Assembly (NCBI GenBank): GCA_003609755.1 | Contig: AP017991.1 | Span: forward strand, 2,683,501 to 2,747,500 | Reading direction: 5' to 3' | Length of the DNA: 64,000 nt | DNA from: Planktothrix agardhii NIES-204 | GTDB taxonomy: Bacteria > Cyanobacteriota > Cyanobacteriia > Cyanobacteriales > Microcoleaceae | Shown: piece after piece, positions 8,983 to 18,282 of the stretch | Numbering within the stretch: the stretch's first letter is position 1 | Layout of the letters: each line of letters begins with the position of its first letter | Program-made: the position numbers and the translations under genes | The notes under the pieces: model-generated | The model's database searches: none | What the model saw: only the letters and a program-made list of their open reading frames with translations | What the model was told of the DNA's origin: nothing

Positions 8983-9807
8983 ATGATCAACCGCCAGACT
9001 TTGATCAAACGCTTTATTATTGGTGACTTTTCGGTAAAACGAATGATCCGTTTTCTGATAATTTTGTATTTAGCGGTTGGGGTTTGGGCATATTTCTATT
9101 CAGAAGGCTTAATTTTTATCCCTCAACCTTCTAGCTATCAACTGACTCCAGAATTCCTAACCCTGAAAACAGAGCCGGGTGTAAATATCACAGCCTTATA
9201 TTTACCAAATCCTAAAGCTAAATATACTATTCTTTATAGTCATGGCAATGCGGAAGATTTAGGAGATATTCGCATTGTATTAGAATTACTTCGTCAGATG
9301 GGATTTGCGGTTTTTTCCTATGATTATCCCGGCTATGGAATCAGTACGGGTAAACCTTCAGAACAGGGTGCTTATCAAGCGATTGATGCTGCCTATGATT
9401 ATCTCACACAACAGTTAAAAATTTCCCCAAATCAGATTATTGTTTATGGCCGTTCAGTCGGTGGTGGGCCATCGGTGGATTTAGCATCTCGTAAACCCGT
9501 GGCGGGGTTAATCCTTGAAAGTACATTTATTAGCACCTTTCGGGTTAAAATAGACCTTCCTTTATATCCTTTTGATAAGTTTGCCAATCTGAGCAAAATT
9601 CCTTTAGTTAAAGCTCCGGTTTTAGTGATTCATGGAACAGTTGATCAAGTGATTCCTTTTAGTCACGGACAACGATTATTTGCCGCCGTAAATACTCCTA
9701 AATTGTCTTTTTGGGTGACAGGGGCTGATCATAATGATGTTATTGAAGTTGCAGGCGATCGCTATGAACAAATATTAAAAGAATTTATCCAAATTATTAA
9801 AAATTAA
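8983..9807 (+). CDS. Alpha/beta hydrolase with N-terminal membrane anchor, 274 aa
   Basis: One hydrophobic segment (about residues 21-42) precedes an alpha/beta hydrolase fold of the BEM46/ABHD13-like type. The catalytic triad is visible as Ser158 (YGRSVGGG), Asp221 (HGTVDQVIP) and His250 (GADHNDV), with the HGN oxyanion loop at about 87-89. Probably a membrane-associated serine esterase, thioesterase or lipase; substrate unknown. It is transcribed divergently from gcvH across a 94-base gap. Confidence 0.85.
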   Translation: MINRQTLIKRFIIGDFSVKRMIRFLIILYLAVGVWAYFYSEGLIFIPQPSSYQLTPEFLTLKTEPGVNITALYLPNPKAKYTILYSHGNAEDLGDIRIVLELLRQMGFAVFSYDYPGYGISTGKPSEQGAYQAIDAAYDYLTQQLKISPNQIIVYGRSVGGGPSVDLASRKPVAGLILESTFISTFRVKIDLPLYPFDKFANLSKIPLVKAPVLVIHGTVDQVIPFSHGQRLFAAVNTPKLSFWVTGADHNDVIEVAGDRYEQILKEFIQIIKN

Positions 9808-10190
9808 ATCTTTCTCTATTGTAGATTTACTGGCTTGTTATCAAATAAATTTATATTACAATTGGAGTGATTTTTTAAAAGTTGGCTATGACATGAATTA
9901 TATTCTTATTGGGTCAGAAAGTATCAAGTGTTAAAGAAAGGTGGGAGGAGGGACTTAAACATAAGTAAGATTTATAATATTTATCAGATACATCTGTTAT
10001 GTTGATGTACCTCCAGATCTATTCATATACTAATGTCTATGGTATAGTTACATTCAACAGTAAAAAATCTATGTTGCTTTTTCAAGTCCCAGCGACTTCA
10101 AAAAACAATAAGGCTCTTGGGTTAAGGTTTTTCCCCCAAGGTAATTCTCCATCTTCATCTTTATTGCAAACTAATCAATAGGTCGCACCA
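9808..10190. promoter_or_regulatory. Upstream region of the CO2-uptake operon
   Basis: This 383-base gap precedes ndhF. An imperfect dyad around CAGATACATCTG (about 9982-9999) is a candidate LysR-type operator; NdhR/CcmR or CmpR control such operons in other cyanobacteria, but this site is only inferred. A 60-codon open frame at 9999-10181 has no family signature and I treat it as non-coding. Confidence 0.35.
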
Positions 10191-12026
10191 ATGACTGATT
10201 TTTTCCTAAAAACCTTATGGTGGATACCCTGCTACCCATTAATCGGAGCTTTGTTATCTACCCTCTGGTTTCCGTCTATTATTCGACGCACTGGCCCCCG
10301 TCCAGCCGGATATGTCAATATCATCACCACCCTATTCGCCTTTGTACATGAGCTATTCGTCCTCACAGAAATTTGGGGTCAACCTCCCCAACAGTTAATC
10401 ATTCCTTGGTTTAGTATCGTTGATCTCAATCTTGATATACCCCTAGAAATCTCTGTTGTCACCGTTGGAGCCACCTTAGTAATTACTGGTTTAAATCTTC
10501 TAGCCAAAATTTACTCCGTCGGTTACATGGAGATGGATTGGGGTTGGGCGCGTTTTTATTCCCTATTAGCCCTATTTGAAGCCGGGTTATGTGGGTTAGT
10601 CCTGTGTAATTCCCTGTTCTACAGTTACATTATTCTGGAAATCCTCACATTAGGAACTTATTTATTGGTAGGATTGTGGTTTAACCAACCCTTGGTTGTC
10701 ACCGGGGCTAGAGATGCCTTTTTAACCAAACGGGTCGGAGACTTATTCCTATTAATGGGAGTAGTCGCCCTATTTCCTCTCGCCGGAACTTGGAATTTTA
10801 CGGAGTTAGCCCAATGGTCACAAACCGCCCAAATTGACCCCCAAGTTGCCACCTTATTAGGGTTAGCATTACTGGCGGGGCCATTAGGGAAATGTGCCCA
10901 ATTTCCCCTGCATTTATGGTTAGATGAAGCTATGGAAGGCCCCATTCCTAGTACGATTTTACGCAGTTCTGTTGTCGTTGCCTCTGGAGCTTGGGTGTTA
11001 GTTAAAATGCAGCCCGTTTTAGCCTTGTCTCCTTTAGTAATGTCAACTATGGTATTTATTGGGTTAGCAACTTCCGTGGGAGCCAGTTGTATTGCTATTG
11101 CTCAAATTGATATAAAACGCGCCCTTTCCTATTCCGTCAGTGCCTATATGGGCATCACATTTATTGCCGTTGGAACCGGGCAAACTCAAGCGGCTCTTTC
11201 ACTATTATTTACCTATGCTTTACCGATGGCATTATTAGTTATGACCACCGGGGGAATTATTAGTAATAATATCACCCAAGATTTAACCCAATATGGCGGT
11301 TTATGGTCACGGCGTACGATATCGGGATTGTGTTTTTTAGTCGGAATTATCTCATTAGTTGCTGTTCCTCCATTCGGCGGTTTTTGGACGATATTAGAGT
11401 TAACACAAACCCTCTGGAACACTCAACCCGCCATTGCTCTTTGCCTGTTTTTAGTTAATGGTTTAACCGTCTTTAGTTTAACCCGTGAATTTGGGTTGAT
11501 TTTTACCGGAAAACCCAAACAAATGACTACCCGTTCCCCGGAAGTGTTATGGGCGATGGTATTACCTATGACAATTTTAGCGGGATTTTGTCTACATATT
11601 CCTTTGTTATTAAAACAATGGAATTTATTACCTGAATGGGAAACTATTAATCTAACAGTTGCAGGTTTATTAATCACCTCGACGGTTTTAGGATGGGGAC
11701 TCAGTGCTATGATTTATTGGAATAGTAATTGGCAAAAACCTGTTAAACTGCCATCTCAAGCAGTACAAGACTTCTTTGCTTACGATTTTTACACCGCAAA
11801 ACTGTATCGAGTCACGATTATTTTTGTAGTCGGATTAATCTCTAATACAATGTATTGGATTGACCGCTATATCGTTGATGGATTTGTCAACCTAGTGGGA
11901 ATAGCCACGATTTTTAGTGGACAAAGTTTGAAATACAACGTTTCTGGCCAAACCCAGTTTTATGCTTTGACAATTATCTTGGGAGTGACTTTACTTTTAG
12001 GATTTTTTACGCTGAATTTGTTTTAA
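10191..12026 (+). CDS. ndhF3: NDH-1 CO2-uptake complex subunit NdhF (F3/F4 type)
   Basis: A 611-residue antiporter-like membrane subunit of the specialised NDH-1MS complex that couples photosynthetic electron flow to CO2 hydration. Features are multiple membrane helices, the invariant GARDAFLTKRVGDL block, HLWLDEAMEGPIPSTILRSS, and the QIDIKRALSYSVSAYMG helix. This form is shorter than the respiratory NdhF1 and begins a gene set with ndhD and the CO2 hydration protein. I favour the inducible F3/D3/CupA set because a CupS-like gene lies nearby; F4/D4/CupB remains possible. Confidence 0.87.
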   Translation: MTDFFLKTLWWIPCYPLIGALLSTLWFPSIIRRTGPRPAGYVNIITTLFAFVHELFVLTEIWGQPPQQLIIPWFSIVDLNLDIPLEISVVTVGATLVITGLNLLAKIYSVGYMEMDWGWARFYSLLALFEAGLCGLVLCNSLFYSYIILEILTLGTYLLVGLWFNQPLVVTGARDAFLTKRVGDLFLLMGVVALFPLAGTWNFTELAQWSQTAQIDPQVATLLGLALLAGPLGKCAQFPLHLWLDEAMEGPIPSTILRSSVVVASGAWVLVKMQPVLALSPLVMSTMVFIGLATSVGASCIAIAQIDIKRALSYSVSAYMGITFIAVGTGQTQAALSLLFTYALPMALLVMTTGGIISNNITQDLTQYGGLWSRRTISGLCFLVGIISLVAVPPFGGFWTILELTQTLWNTQPAIALCLFLVNGLTVFSLTREFGLIFTGKPKQMTTRSPEVLWAMVLPMTILAGFCLHIPLLLKQWNLLPEWETINLTVAGLLITSTVLGWGLSAMIYWNSNWQKPVKLPSQAVQDFFAYDFYTAKLYRVTIIFVVGLISNTMYWIDRYIVDGFVNLVGIATIFSGQSLKYNVSGQTQFYALTIILGVTLLLGFFTLNLF

Positions 12027-12096
12027 AAGATTTCCCAATTTTCCTCTATAATCCATCCAAAGGATTAATTATCTATCAACTCAAGGTGAAAAAGTC

Positions 12097-12801
12097 ATGG
12101 ACAAAACTCAACAAAACTTAACCATCTCCCGTCGGAATTTATTAAAATTTGGTGCAGGAGTAGCGGGAACTGCGGCTTTAACTGCCGGGCTAGGAACAAA
12201 AGTAAGTTTGTTCAAACCTCAACCCGCCGTTGCCCAGAACAATATTACCCCCGAAGAAGCCTTAAAACAACTGTTAGAAGGAAACCAACGGTTTATCGAA
12301 AATAAACGAAAAAGTCCTAATCAAACCCTAACCAGAGTTCAAGAAGTGGCCCAGGGACAAGCCCCCTTTGCCGCTATTCTCAGTTGTGCAGATTCTCGAG
12401 TCCCATCGGAAATTATTTTTGACCGAGGTTTTGGAGATTTATTCGTAGTTAGAAATGCTGGAAATATTGCTACTCCAGAAGAAATTGGTAGTCTTGAATT
12501 TGGAACATTAGTGTTAGGGGCAAAAGTCCTTATGGTGATTGGGCATCAAAGTTGCGGGGCGGTCAAAGCCACTATTGCTGGCAATGCAGTTCCCGGTCAA
12601 ATTGCCAGTATTTTAGATGCAATTAAACCGGCGATCAAGCCTAATCAAACTTTAGAACAATCGACTATTGCTAATGTCAAATTAGGAATTAGTCGTTTAC
12701 AGGCTTCTCCAGTTATTTCTCAATTAATTAAAGACGGGAAATTAAAAATAGCAGGAGGCTACTATAACTTAGAAACCGGAATGATAAAAGTTGTGGCTTA
12801 A
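12097..12801 (+). CDS. Beta-class carbonic anhydrase with Tat signal
   Basis: A complete 234-residue beta-carbonic anhydrase (CO2 + H2O to HCO3- + H+). Predicted zinc ligands and dyad are Cys97, Asp99 and Arg101 in SCADSRVPSE, and His150 and Cys153 in GHQSCGAV. The N-terminus has a twin-arginine signal (SRRNLLKFGAG, residues 11-21) and a likely cleavage region near PAVAQ, so the enzyme should reach the thylakoid lumen or periplasm. It lies 70 bases after ndhF and 117 bases before ndhD, inside the CO2-uptake operon. It resembles the EcaB class, which has been linked to NDH-1 CO2-uptake complexes in Synechocystis; that link is from literature memory. Confidence 0.9.
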   Translation: MDKTQQNLTISRRNLLKFGAGVAGTAALTAGLGTKVSLFKPQPAVAQNNITPEEALKQLLEGNQRFIENKRKSPNQTLTRVQEVAQGQAPFAAILSCADSRVPSEIIFDRGFGDLFVVRNAGNIATPEEIGSLEFGTLVLGAKVLMVIGHQSCGAVKATIAGNAVPGQIASILDAIKPAIKPNQTLEQSTIANVKLGISRLQASPVISQLIKDGKLKIAGGYYNLETGMIKVVA

Positions 12802-12918
12802 AGCTACCTTCAGCAAGTTTATCAAACAAATCATCTAAAACTTTGATAAACTTGCTAATTTCTAAAAAATTGAGTCATTGGTTAACTTAAATATCCCTAT
12901 TCTTCCCAACCTAAACTT

Positions 12919-14409
12919 ATGTTGAGTGCTTTAATTATTATTCCAGTTTTGGCAGTTCTATTAATTGGACTCTTACCTAAACAATTGTCGGCTTCTCAAG
13001 TTCGTTCCATTGCTTTAGCAATCACAGGTGTGATTTTAATTTGGACAATAAAACTCAGCTTTGATTTTGATTTAACCAATCCTAATTTCCAATTGCAAGA
13101 ATATTTAGCTTGGATTCCCCAATTAGGACTATCCTATAGTTTAGGAATAGATGGTTTATCCTTTCCCTTAATCGGTTTAAGCGGGGTTTTAACCTTTATT
13201 GTCATTGCCAGTAGTCACAAAAATTTGGAGCGTCCTCGCCTCTATTACGCCATGATTTTATTGGTAAATGCGGCAATTGCTGGAGCCTTTTTATCTCAAA
13301 ACTTACTCCTGTTTGTTTTATTCTATGAATTAGAATTAATCCCCATTTATCTTTTAATTAGCATCTGGGGTAGCGAAAAACGTGCCTATGCAGGGATGAA
13401 ATTTCTGATTTATACCGCCCTTTCTGGGATTCTAATTCTAGCCGGATTTTTAGGTATGGCGTGGTTAAGTGATGCCGGAAGTTTTGATTATTCTGCCATT
13501 CAAACTCAGAACTTTGAATTAACGACTCAGTTAATTTTACTCACGGTTTTACTATTAGGATTTGGGATCAAAATTCCCCTAGTTCCCCTGCATACTTGGT
13601 TACCCGATGCCTATGTCGAATCTTCTCCCCCCGTGACAATTTTATTAGGAGGAATTTTAGCAAAATTAGGAGCCTATGGTTTAATTCGTTTTGGTTTACA
13701 ACTGTTTCCTGAAGCTTGGCATATTGTTAGTCCTACCCTAGCAACAATTGGGGTAATTAGTGTGTTATATGGAGCCTTAACCGCTATTGCTCAACAGGAT
13801 ATTAAACGCATGGTAGCCTATAGTTCTATCGGCCACATGGGTTATATTTTAGTGGCGGCTGCTGCTGCGAATGAATTAAGTTTAATTGGGGCAATTGCTC
13901 AAATGGTAGCCCACGGTTTAATCCTTGCCATTCTATTTCAATTAGTCGGAATTGTAGAAGAAAAAGTCGGAACCAGGGACTTAAATATTCTCAATGGTTT
14001 AATGAACCCAGTTCGCGGTTTACCCCTAACCAGTGCTTTATTAATTATGGCAGGAATGGCGAGTGCTGGCATCCCTGGTTTAGTGGGATTTGTCGCCGAG
14101 TTTCCCGTCTTTCAAGGCACATTTTCGGTCTTCCCAATTCACAGTTTATTGTGTATTATTGCCTCCGGTTTAACGGCCGTTTATTTCGTGATTCTCCTCA
14201 ACCGAACTTGTTTTGGTAAACTGGATAATAAATTAGCTTATTATCCCAAAGTTACCTTTTCAGAACAAGCTCCCGCATTGATTTTAGCCGCGTTTATTTT
14301 CATTCTCGGTATACAACCTACTTGGTTATTTCGATGGATGGAACCCACCGCCCAAGCCATGGTTATTGCCTTAAATCAATCGGTTCCTACCCAAATCGCT
14401 ATTAAATAA
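12919..14409 (+). CDS. ndhD3: NDH-1 CO2-uptake complex subunit NdhD (D3/D4 type)
   Basis: A 496-residue NuoM/MrpD-like proton-translocating subunit with about 14 membrane helices. Conserved features are the Glu of LLFVLFYELELIPIYLLI, the PLVPLHTWLPDAYVESSPP loop, and the QQDIKRMVAYSSIGHMG helix. It works with NdhF and the CO2 hydration protein in the NDH-1MS complex on the thylakoid membrane. The subtype (D3 or D4) is assigned only by context. Confidence 0.87.
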   Translation: MLSALIIIPVLAVLLIGLLPKQLSASQVRSIALAITGVILIWTIKLSFDFDLTNPNFQLQEYLAWIPQLGLSYSLGIDGLSFPLIGLSGVLTFIVIASSHKNLERPRLYYAMILLVNAAIAGAFLSQNLLLFVLFYELELIPIYLLISIWGSEKRAYAGMKFLIYTALSGILILAGFLGMAWLSDAGSFDYSAIQTQNFELTTQLILLTVLLLGFGIKIPLVPLHTWLPDAYVESSPPVTILLGGILAKLGAYGLIRFGLQLFPEAWHIVSPTLATIGVISVLYGALTAIAQQDIKRMVAYSSIGHMGYILVAAAAANELSLIGAIAQMVAHGLILAILFQLVGIVEEKVGTRDLNILNGLMNPVRGLPLTSALLIMAGMASAGIPGLVGFVAEFPVFQGTFSVFPIHSLLCIIASGLTAVYFVILLNRTCFGKLDNKLAYYPKVTFSEQAPALILAAFIFILGIQPTWLFRWMEPTAQAMVIALNQSVPTQIAIK

Positions 14410-14417
14410 TAAACCCG

Positions 14418-14475
14418 TAGGGGCGGGTTCAAATAAATCTTTCTGAACCCACTATCAACCCAACTAAACCCGCCC
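14418..14475 (+). repeat. GTAGGGGCGGGTTC hairpin repeat, copy 1
   Basis: GTAGGGGCGGGTTC near the start and AACCCGCCC at the end are inverted relative to each other, forming a hairpin between ndhD and the CO2 hydration gene. Related copies lie at 26253-26320 and 45163-45233. It could act as an intra-operon attenuator or RNA-processing site, but nothing here proves that. Confidence 0.65.
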
Positions 14476-14516
14476 TATATCCCAATTTTTAACAACAATT
14501 AAAACCAGGAAAAATT

Positions 14517-15809
14517 ATGACAACAGCAACTTTATCTCAAACAAAGTTACCCCCATCAACCCATGAATTTTCCCAGATTATTCACCGCTTAGAAGCCGGG
14601 GGAGCAATGTTACCCGATACCCCAGAAAACTTAATGCAAATTATCGGGATTTATAAAGCCTATGCAGTACCCATGGATTTCTATTGGCGGGATTTACTTT
14701 ATATTGCAGAACAGGTGTTTTTAAATCCTTTACCATTTTTAAAATACTTCATTCCTCAAGAATATTTAGATTTGCATAATCATTATGCTGGCGATGATGC
14801 TGATTTAAGAGTTTGGCGAGGAGAAGCAACAGCACACCCGGAATTATTAGCCTTTATAGAAAAGGGTGAAACCACAAAAATGCCAAAATTATTGCATCAT
14901 TTATGGCATGATCGGGTGAATATGGAATTTGCAGAAGCTTGTATGCAAGCCATGTTTTGGCATCGAGATATGGGAGGACAATTTGATCCATATTTAGATA
15001 CCGATGAATATAAAACTAATGCCGATAAAGCTATTAAAGCCTATTTTAAGAAAAATCCAATGATGATGGGATTATATAAACTATTCCCTGATTTATTCTT
15101 AGAACAGGTCAAAATGATGTCCTATTATAGTAATTTAGGACTATTCTGGGAAGTGATGGCGCCTGTGTTTTTTGAAATGAGTGATCTCTATGATGAAGGC
15201 AAAATTAGCAGTGTTCCTGAAGCAATGAATTTTCTGGTTAATGGGATTTTTGCTATTGCAGGACGCCCGATTTATCATCATGTTTATATTGATGGGGAAT
15301 GTTATGAAATTATCCCCAAATCTAAGGGGTTTATGTGGTTATATGAGGCGGCATTACCCTACGTTGAAGCCGTGTTTTATCGGACGTCTCCCTTCCGAGG
15401 AACTAAATCCTATAATGCTCAAGCCCAGCAAGTTCCTGATGATCAAAATGATTTCCATTATGGGATTCTTTATGCTGATATTTTTCCCGTTGGGACAGCC
15501 GGAATTCCTCCCACATTATTAATGCAAGATATGTTACATTTCTTGCCTAATTATTTAGTCGAATATTACCAAAAACATTGTCGAGGAGAGGATGATATGT
15601 TGATTCAGTTGGCGAATAGTTTCCAACGGTCAATGTATTGTGTCACTTCTGCGGTTATTCAAGCATTACGCACGGCTTTACTGTATCCTTTAGATGATCA
15701 AAATCCTAAACATTTGATCGCAAATCGTCAATTTTTTGAATCTCAATTAGATCGTTTTAAACGTCCTGAAGCACGATTAAGAGATATTCAATGCTCTGAT
15801 TATCGTTAA
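14517..15809 (+). CDS. cupA: CO2 hydration protein (CupA/CupB, ChpY/ChpX family)
   Basis: A 430-residue cyanobacteria-specific protein that docks on the distal NdhF/NdhD arm of NDH-1 and catalyses vectorial CO2 to bicarbonate conversion in the cytoplasm. Family hallmarks seen include LPDTPENLMQIIG, LLHHLWHDRVNMEFAEACMQ, SYNAQAQQVP, PPTLLMQDMLHFLP and the C-terminal RPEARLRDIQ. His and Asp-rich stretches could bind the metal. Preceded by AAAACCAGGAAAAATT as a ribosome site. Assignment to CupA rather than CupB rests on the nearby CupS-like gene and is not certain. Confidence 0.85.
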   Translation: MTTATLSQTKLPPSTHEFSQIIHRLEAGGAMLPDTPENLMQIIGIYKAYAVPMDFYWRDLLYIAEQVFLNPLPFLKYFIPQEYLDLHNHYAGDDADLRVWRGEATAHPELLAFIEKGETTKMPKLLHHLWHDRVNMEFAEACMQAMFWHRDMGGQFDPYLDTDEYKTNADKAIKAYFKKNPMMMGLYKLFPDLFLEQVKMMSYYSNLGLFWEVMAPVFFEMSDLYDEGKISSVPEAMNFLVNGIFAIAGRPIYHHVYIDGECYEIIPKSKGFMWLYEAALPYVEAVFYRTSPFRGTKSYNAQAQQVPDDQNDFHYGILYADIFPVGTAGIPPTLLMQDMLHFLPNYLVEYYQKHCRGEDDMLIQLANSFQRSMYCVTSAVIQALRTALLYPLDDQNPKHLIANRQFFESQLDRFKRPEARLRDIQCSDYR

Positions 15810-15844
15810 GTTGGGTGTGGGGTGTAGGATTAGTTCTTTAATGT

Positions 15845-16501
15845 TTATCCGATTAAATTTTCTACACCCTCAATTCCTAAAGTTGCTTGTTCGATAATTC
15901 TTCTGTATTGTAATCGCCATTGTAGAGCGTTTGAAATGGTTAAATAACCCAGTTCAGGGGGGTGATTTATAATTCTTTCTGCTAACAGTTGTCGTCCAAT
16001 TTCATCAACGGGTAAATTACGCTCTTCTAAAAAAGCAATAACATCATCTAAATTTCCTTGACGACGCAGAATTTCCCTTAAACCATAGGTTGTTTGATAA
16101 TCTCCTGTTTGATCTTTATGCACAAAAACAGCGTTTTTAAAAACTAACCGACTTGCTCTTAAAATATCTTGATCAATTTTTTCATAGACTAAGACTAAAA
16201 GATGATATCCTAACCCATATATTTTTTGACTCGCATCTCGAAAAGGACAAGAAGATTGAGGTTGACAAATGGATGTTACCTTCAAATCAACTTGTTGTTC
16301 TGGAAAATCAATACCACTAGCAGCACTTCCAGGAGTGTAAATATATCTGGCTTTCAAATATTGATTAAAAACTTGTTCAACATAAGTACCTACCGCTTTT
16401 CCATCTGTGATTCCATATAAATCAGGAATATCTTTTGAACTCAATATCTGAGCAAATTTTCCTGCTTCGTTTTTTAGTAATGATACCGTTAATTGTTCCA
16501 T
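15845..16501 (-). CDS. Probable type II restriction endonuclease, 218 aa
   Basis: The gene lies 13 bases downstream of a cytosine-5 DNA methyltransferase in the same orientation, the usual layout of a type II restriction-modification system. A PD-(D/E)XK-like core can be proposed from GIDFPEQQVDLKVTS (Asp, then Asp-x-Lys after a short strand, about residues 64-76). The protein has no signal peptide or membrane segment. The recognition sequence is not predictable. It appears intact, with no stops or frameshifts, so the system may be active. Confidence 0.65.
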   Translation of the reverse strand: MEQLTVSLLKNEAGKFAQILSSKDIPDLYGITDGKAVGTYVEQVFNQYLKARYIYTPGSAASGIDFPEQQVDLKVTSICQPQSSCPFRDASQKIYGLGYHLLVLVYEKIDQDILRASRLVFKNAVFVHKDQTGDYQTTYGLREILRRQGNLDDVIAFLEERNLPVDEIGRQLLAERIINHPPELGYLTISNALQWRLQYRRIIEQATLGIEGVENLIG

Positions 16502-16514
16502 AAAATAGATATTT

Positions 16515-17687
16515 TTAATTAAATAAAGTTAGTTGTTTATATTTCTTAGGCGGAATTGTTATATTTTTTTGTCCAATTCTCTGACAAATCCATTCAATAC
16601 AAATGGGGACAACAGCATTTCCAAATAAAGCATATTGATCGTAAATTTTAGCGACTCGACACCAAGTGTCAGGAAAACCCATTAAACGGGCATATTCTAT
16701 CGGCGTTAATCGTCTAAACTTATGATCAATTTGATAGCGTTCATAATGTCTGGAAGTGGATGCGGTCAAAGTAGAAGCAACTCCATTAACACCAAAAATA
16801 GTATACCCTAACCTTGCACCTCCCTCTTGATTATATAAAATTTCTACGCCATTATAATAGCGGTTGACTGCTTTACTGTGTTTAATTCGTTCTAACGTAT
16901 CTGTGGTAAAATCAAATTGAGGCTCAACTTCTGATTCAGATTGAAGAATATCTTTTAATCGGGTAGGGGGATAGATATCAGGAAATGGGGGCAGGGATTG
17001 ACTATACATTTTATTTTGATAAGCAATTCCCCAAGGATAGTTTTTAATCTTTAAATCTAAAATAGGAGATAAATATTTCTCGATATTCTCTAAATCAAAA
17101 TTCAAGTATTCAGTCTCACTTTGATTTAAAAAGATTAAATTATCTTCTAAGTTTATCCGGTTTAAATCAAATTTACAACGAGTTCCAAAAATAAAAATCC
17201 GCTCACGATTTTGAGAAATACCAAAATTAATTGGACTGATAATTCGCCATTCAATAAAATAATTAAGAGACGCTAAAGCATTTAAAATTACTTTAAAATG
17301 GTGTCCCTGTTCCATTGTTAAAATACGTTTGACATTCTCTAATAAAAAATACTCTGGTTTTTTCGTATCTATAATTTCTATAATTCGTTCAAATAGGGTT
17401 CCGCGAACTTGATCTCGAATTCCTAATTTTTTACCTGCGGAACTAAAAGGTTGGCAGGGAAATCCTGCGGTTAATAAATCATGGTCAGGAATATCCGATA
17501 TATTGATAGTTTGAATATCTCCTAATACAATTGAATTTTTACCGAAATTACTCTCATAAACTTGACCACATAATTCATTGATATCATTAGCCCAAATCGT
17601 TTGAATTTGACTAGCTTCTAACCCCAAACGAAAACCACCAATTCCAGCAAATAATTCAACCGCCGTCCGTTTTTTAAATTGACTCAA
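16515..17687 (-). CDS. DNA (cytosine-5-)-methyltransferase, type II
   Basis: The m5C methyltransferase motifs are present in order: I (VELFAGIGGFRLGLE), IV (GFPCQPFSSAGKK, with the catalytic Cys), VI (LLENV), VIII (NRERIFIFG) and X (YALFGNAVVPICIEW). The target-recognition region lies between VIII and IX. The open frame extends upstream to 17771, but that part covers a perfect-looking hairpin. I prefer the TTG at 17687, preceded at the right distance by AGGAGAAC, giving 390 residues. Pairs with the endonuclease gene just downstream. Confidence 0.88.
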   Translation of the reverse strand: MSQFKKRTAVELFAGIGGFRLGLEASQIQTIWANDINELCGQVYESNFGKNSIVLGDIQTINISDIPDHDLLTAGFPCQPFSSAGKKLGIRDQVRGTLFERIIEIIDTKKPEYFLLENVKRILTMEQGHHFKVILNALASLNYFIEWRIISPINFGISQNRERIFIFGTRCKFDLNRINLEDNLIFLNQSETEYLNFDLENIEKYLSPILDLKIKNYPWGIAYQNKMYSQSLPPFPDIYPPTRLKDILQSESEVEPQFDFTTDTLERIKHSKAVNRYYNGVEILYNQEGGARLGYTIFGVNGVASTLTASTSRHYERYQIDHKFRRLTPIEYARLMGFPDTWCRVAKIYDQYALFGNAVVPICIEWICQRIGQKNITIPPKKYKQLTLFN

Positions 17688-17744
17688 ATTTTGTTCTCCT
17701 TGATTAATAATTAATAGTCTGGATAGAGATTTTTTTGTTAAATT

Positions 17745-17783
17745 AATCACCCTAGAGTTGGGATAACCCAACCTAGGGTGATT
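17745..17783. terminator. Bidirectional hairpin between methyltransferase and fasciclin genes
   Basis: AATCACCCTAGAGTTGGG and CCCAACCTAGGGTGATT pair across an ATAA loop with one bulged base. T-runs follow on the plus strand. It sits 34 bases past the stop of the leftward fasciclin gene and fits a terminator that separates it from the restriction-modification pair. Confidence 0.7.
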
Positions 17784-17816
17784 TTTCCTGAGAACAGGAG
17801 AATTATTGATTACAAA

Positions 17817-18218
17817 TTAACCCATTAAAATCACCGTATCAATAACATGAATAATGCCATTATCCGCTTCAATATCGGGAGCGAGTACCGTGGCATTTTT
17901 AACTTCAAAACCATCGGAACAGTTAATCGGAATTGGTGAACCTTCCAAAGAAGTAACAGAACCTAATTTTTCTAAATCGGCTTTTGTTAGTTTACCCAAA
18001 ACAACATGAAATTTTAGAATTCTAGCTAACTGCGGTGGATTTTGAACTAAGGTTTGTACTGTTCCAGGGGGAAGTTTTGCAAACGCTTCGTCATTGGGTG
18101 CAAACACAGTAAAAGGGCCAGGACTTTTTAATGCTTCCACTAAACCTGCGGCTTGAACAGCGGCTACCAGGGTTGTAAATGAACCCGCACTTACAGCAAT
18201 ATCAACAATATCAGCCAT
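17817..18218 (-). CDS. Fasciclin-domain protein, CupS-like, 133 aa
   Basis: A single FAS1 domain without a signal peptide: [14 protein letters not shown] (H1 box) and [13 protein letters not shown] (H2 box) are clear. CupS, a subunit of the inducible NDH-1MS CO2-uptake complex, is a small soluble fasciclin-fold protein of about this length encoded right after cupA in Synechocystis. Here the gene lies 2 kb from the CO2 hydration gene on the opposite strand, with a restriction-modification pair between. The CupS identification is likely but not certain, since cyanobacteria carry other small FAS1 proteins. Confidence 0.8.
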   Translation of the reverse strand: MADIVDIAVSAGSFTTLVAAVQAAGLVEALKSPGPFTVFAPNDEAFAKLPPGTVQTLVQNPPQLARILKFHVVLGKLTKADLEKLGSVTSLEGSPIPINCSDGFEVKNATVLAPDIEADNGIIHVIDTVILMG

Positions 18219-18282
18219 GGAGAGAATTTAACCTAATTAAAAAAGAGTTCCTCTAAAAATGGTAAACGAATTTTGAACAAAA

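Noticed and set aside
9999-10181. A 60-codon frame just before ndhF
   Set aside because: No family resemblance and ends ten bases before ndhF; the region is better explained as a regulatory leader. A leader peptide cannot be excluded.
10658-10945. Antisense frames within ndhF and other large genes
   Set aside because: They are shadows of real genes, with no ribosome sites or family hits.
17688-17771. N-terminal extension of the cytosine methyltransferase
   Set aside because: The extension is encoded by a terminator-like hairpin, while a TTG at 17687 has a proper ribosome site directly before motif I.
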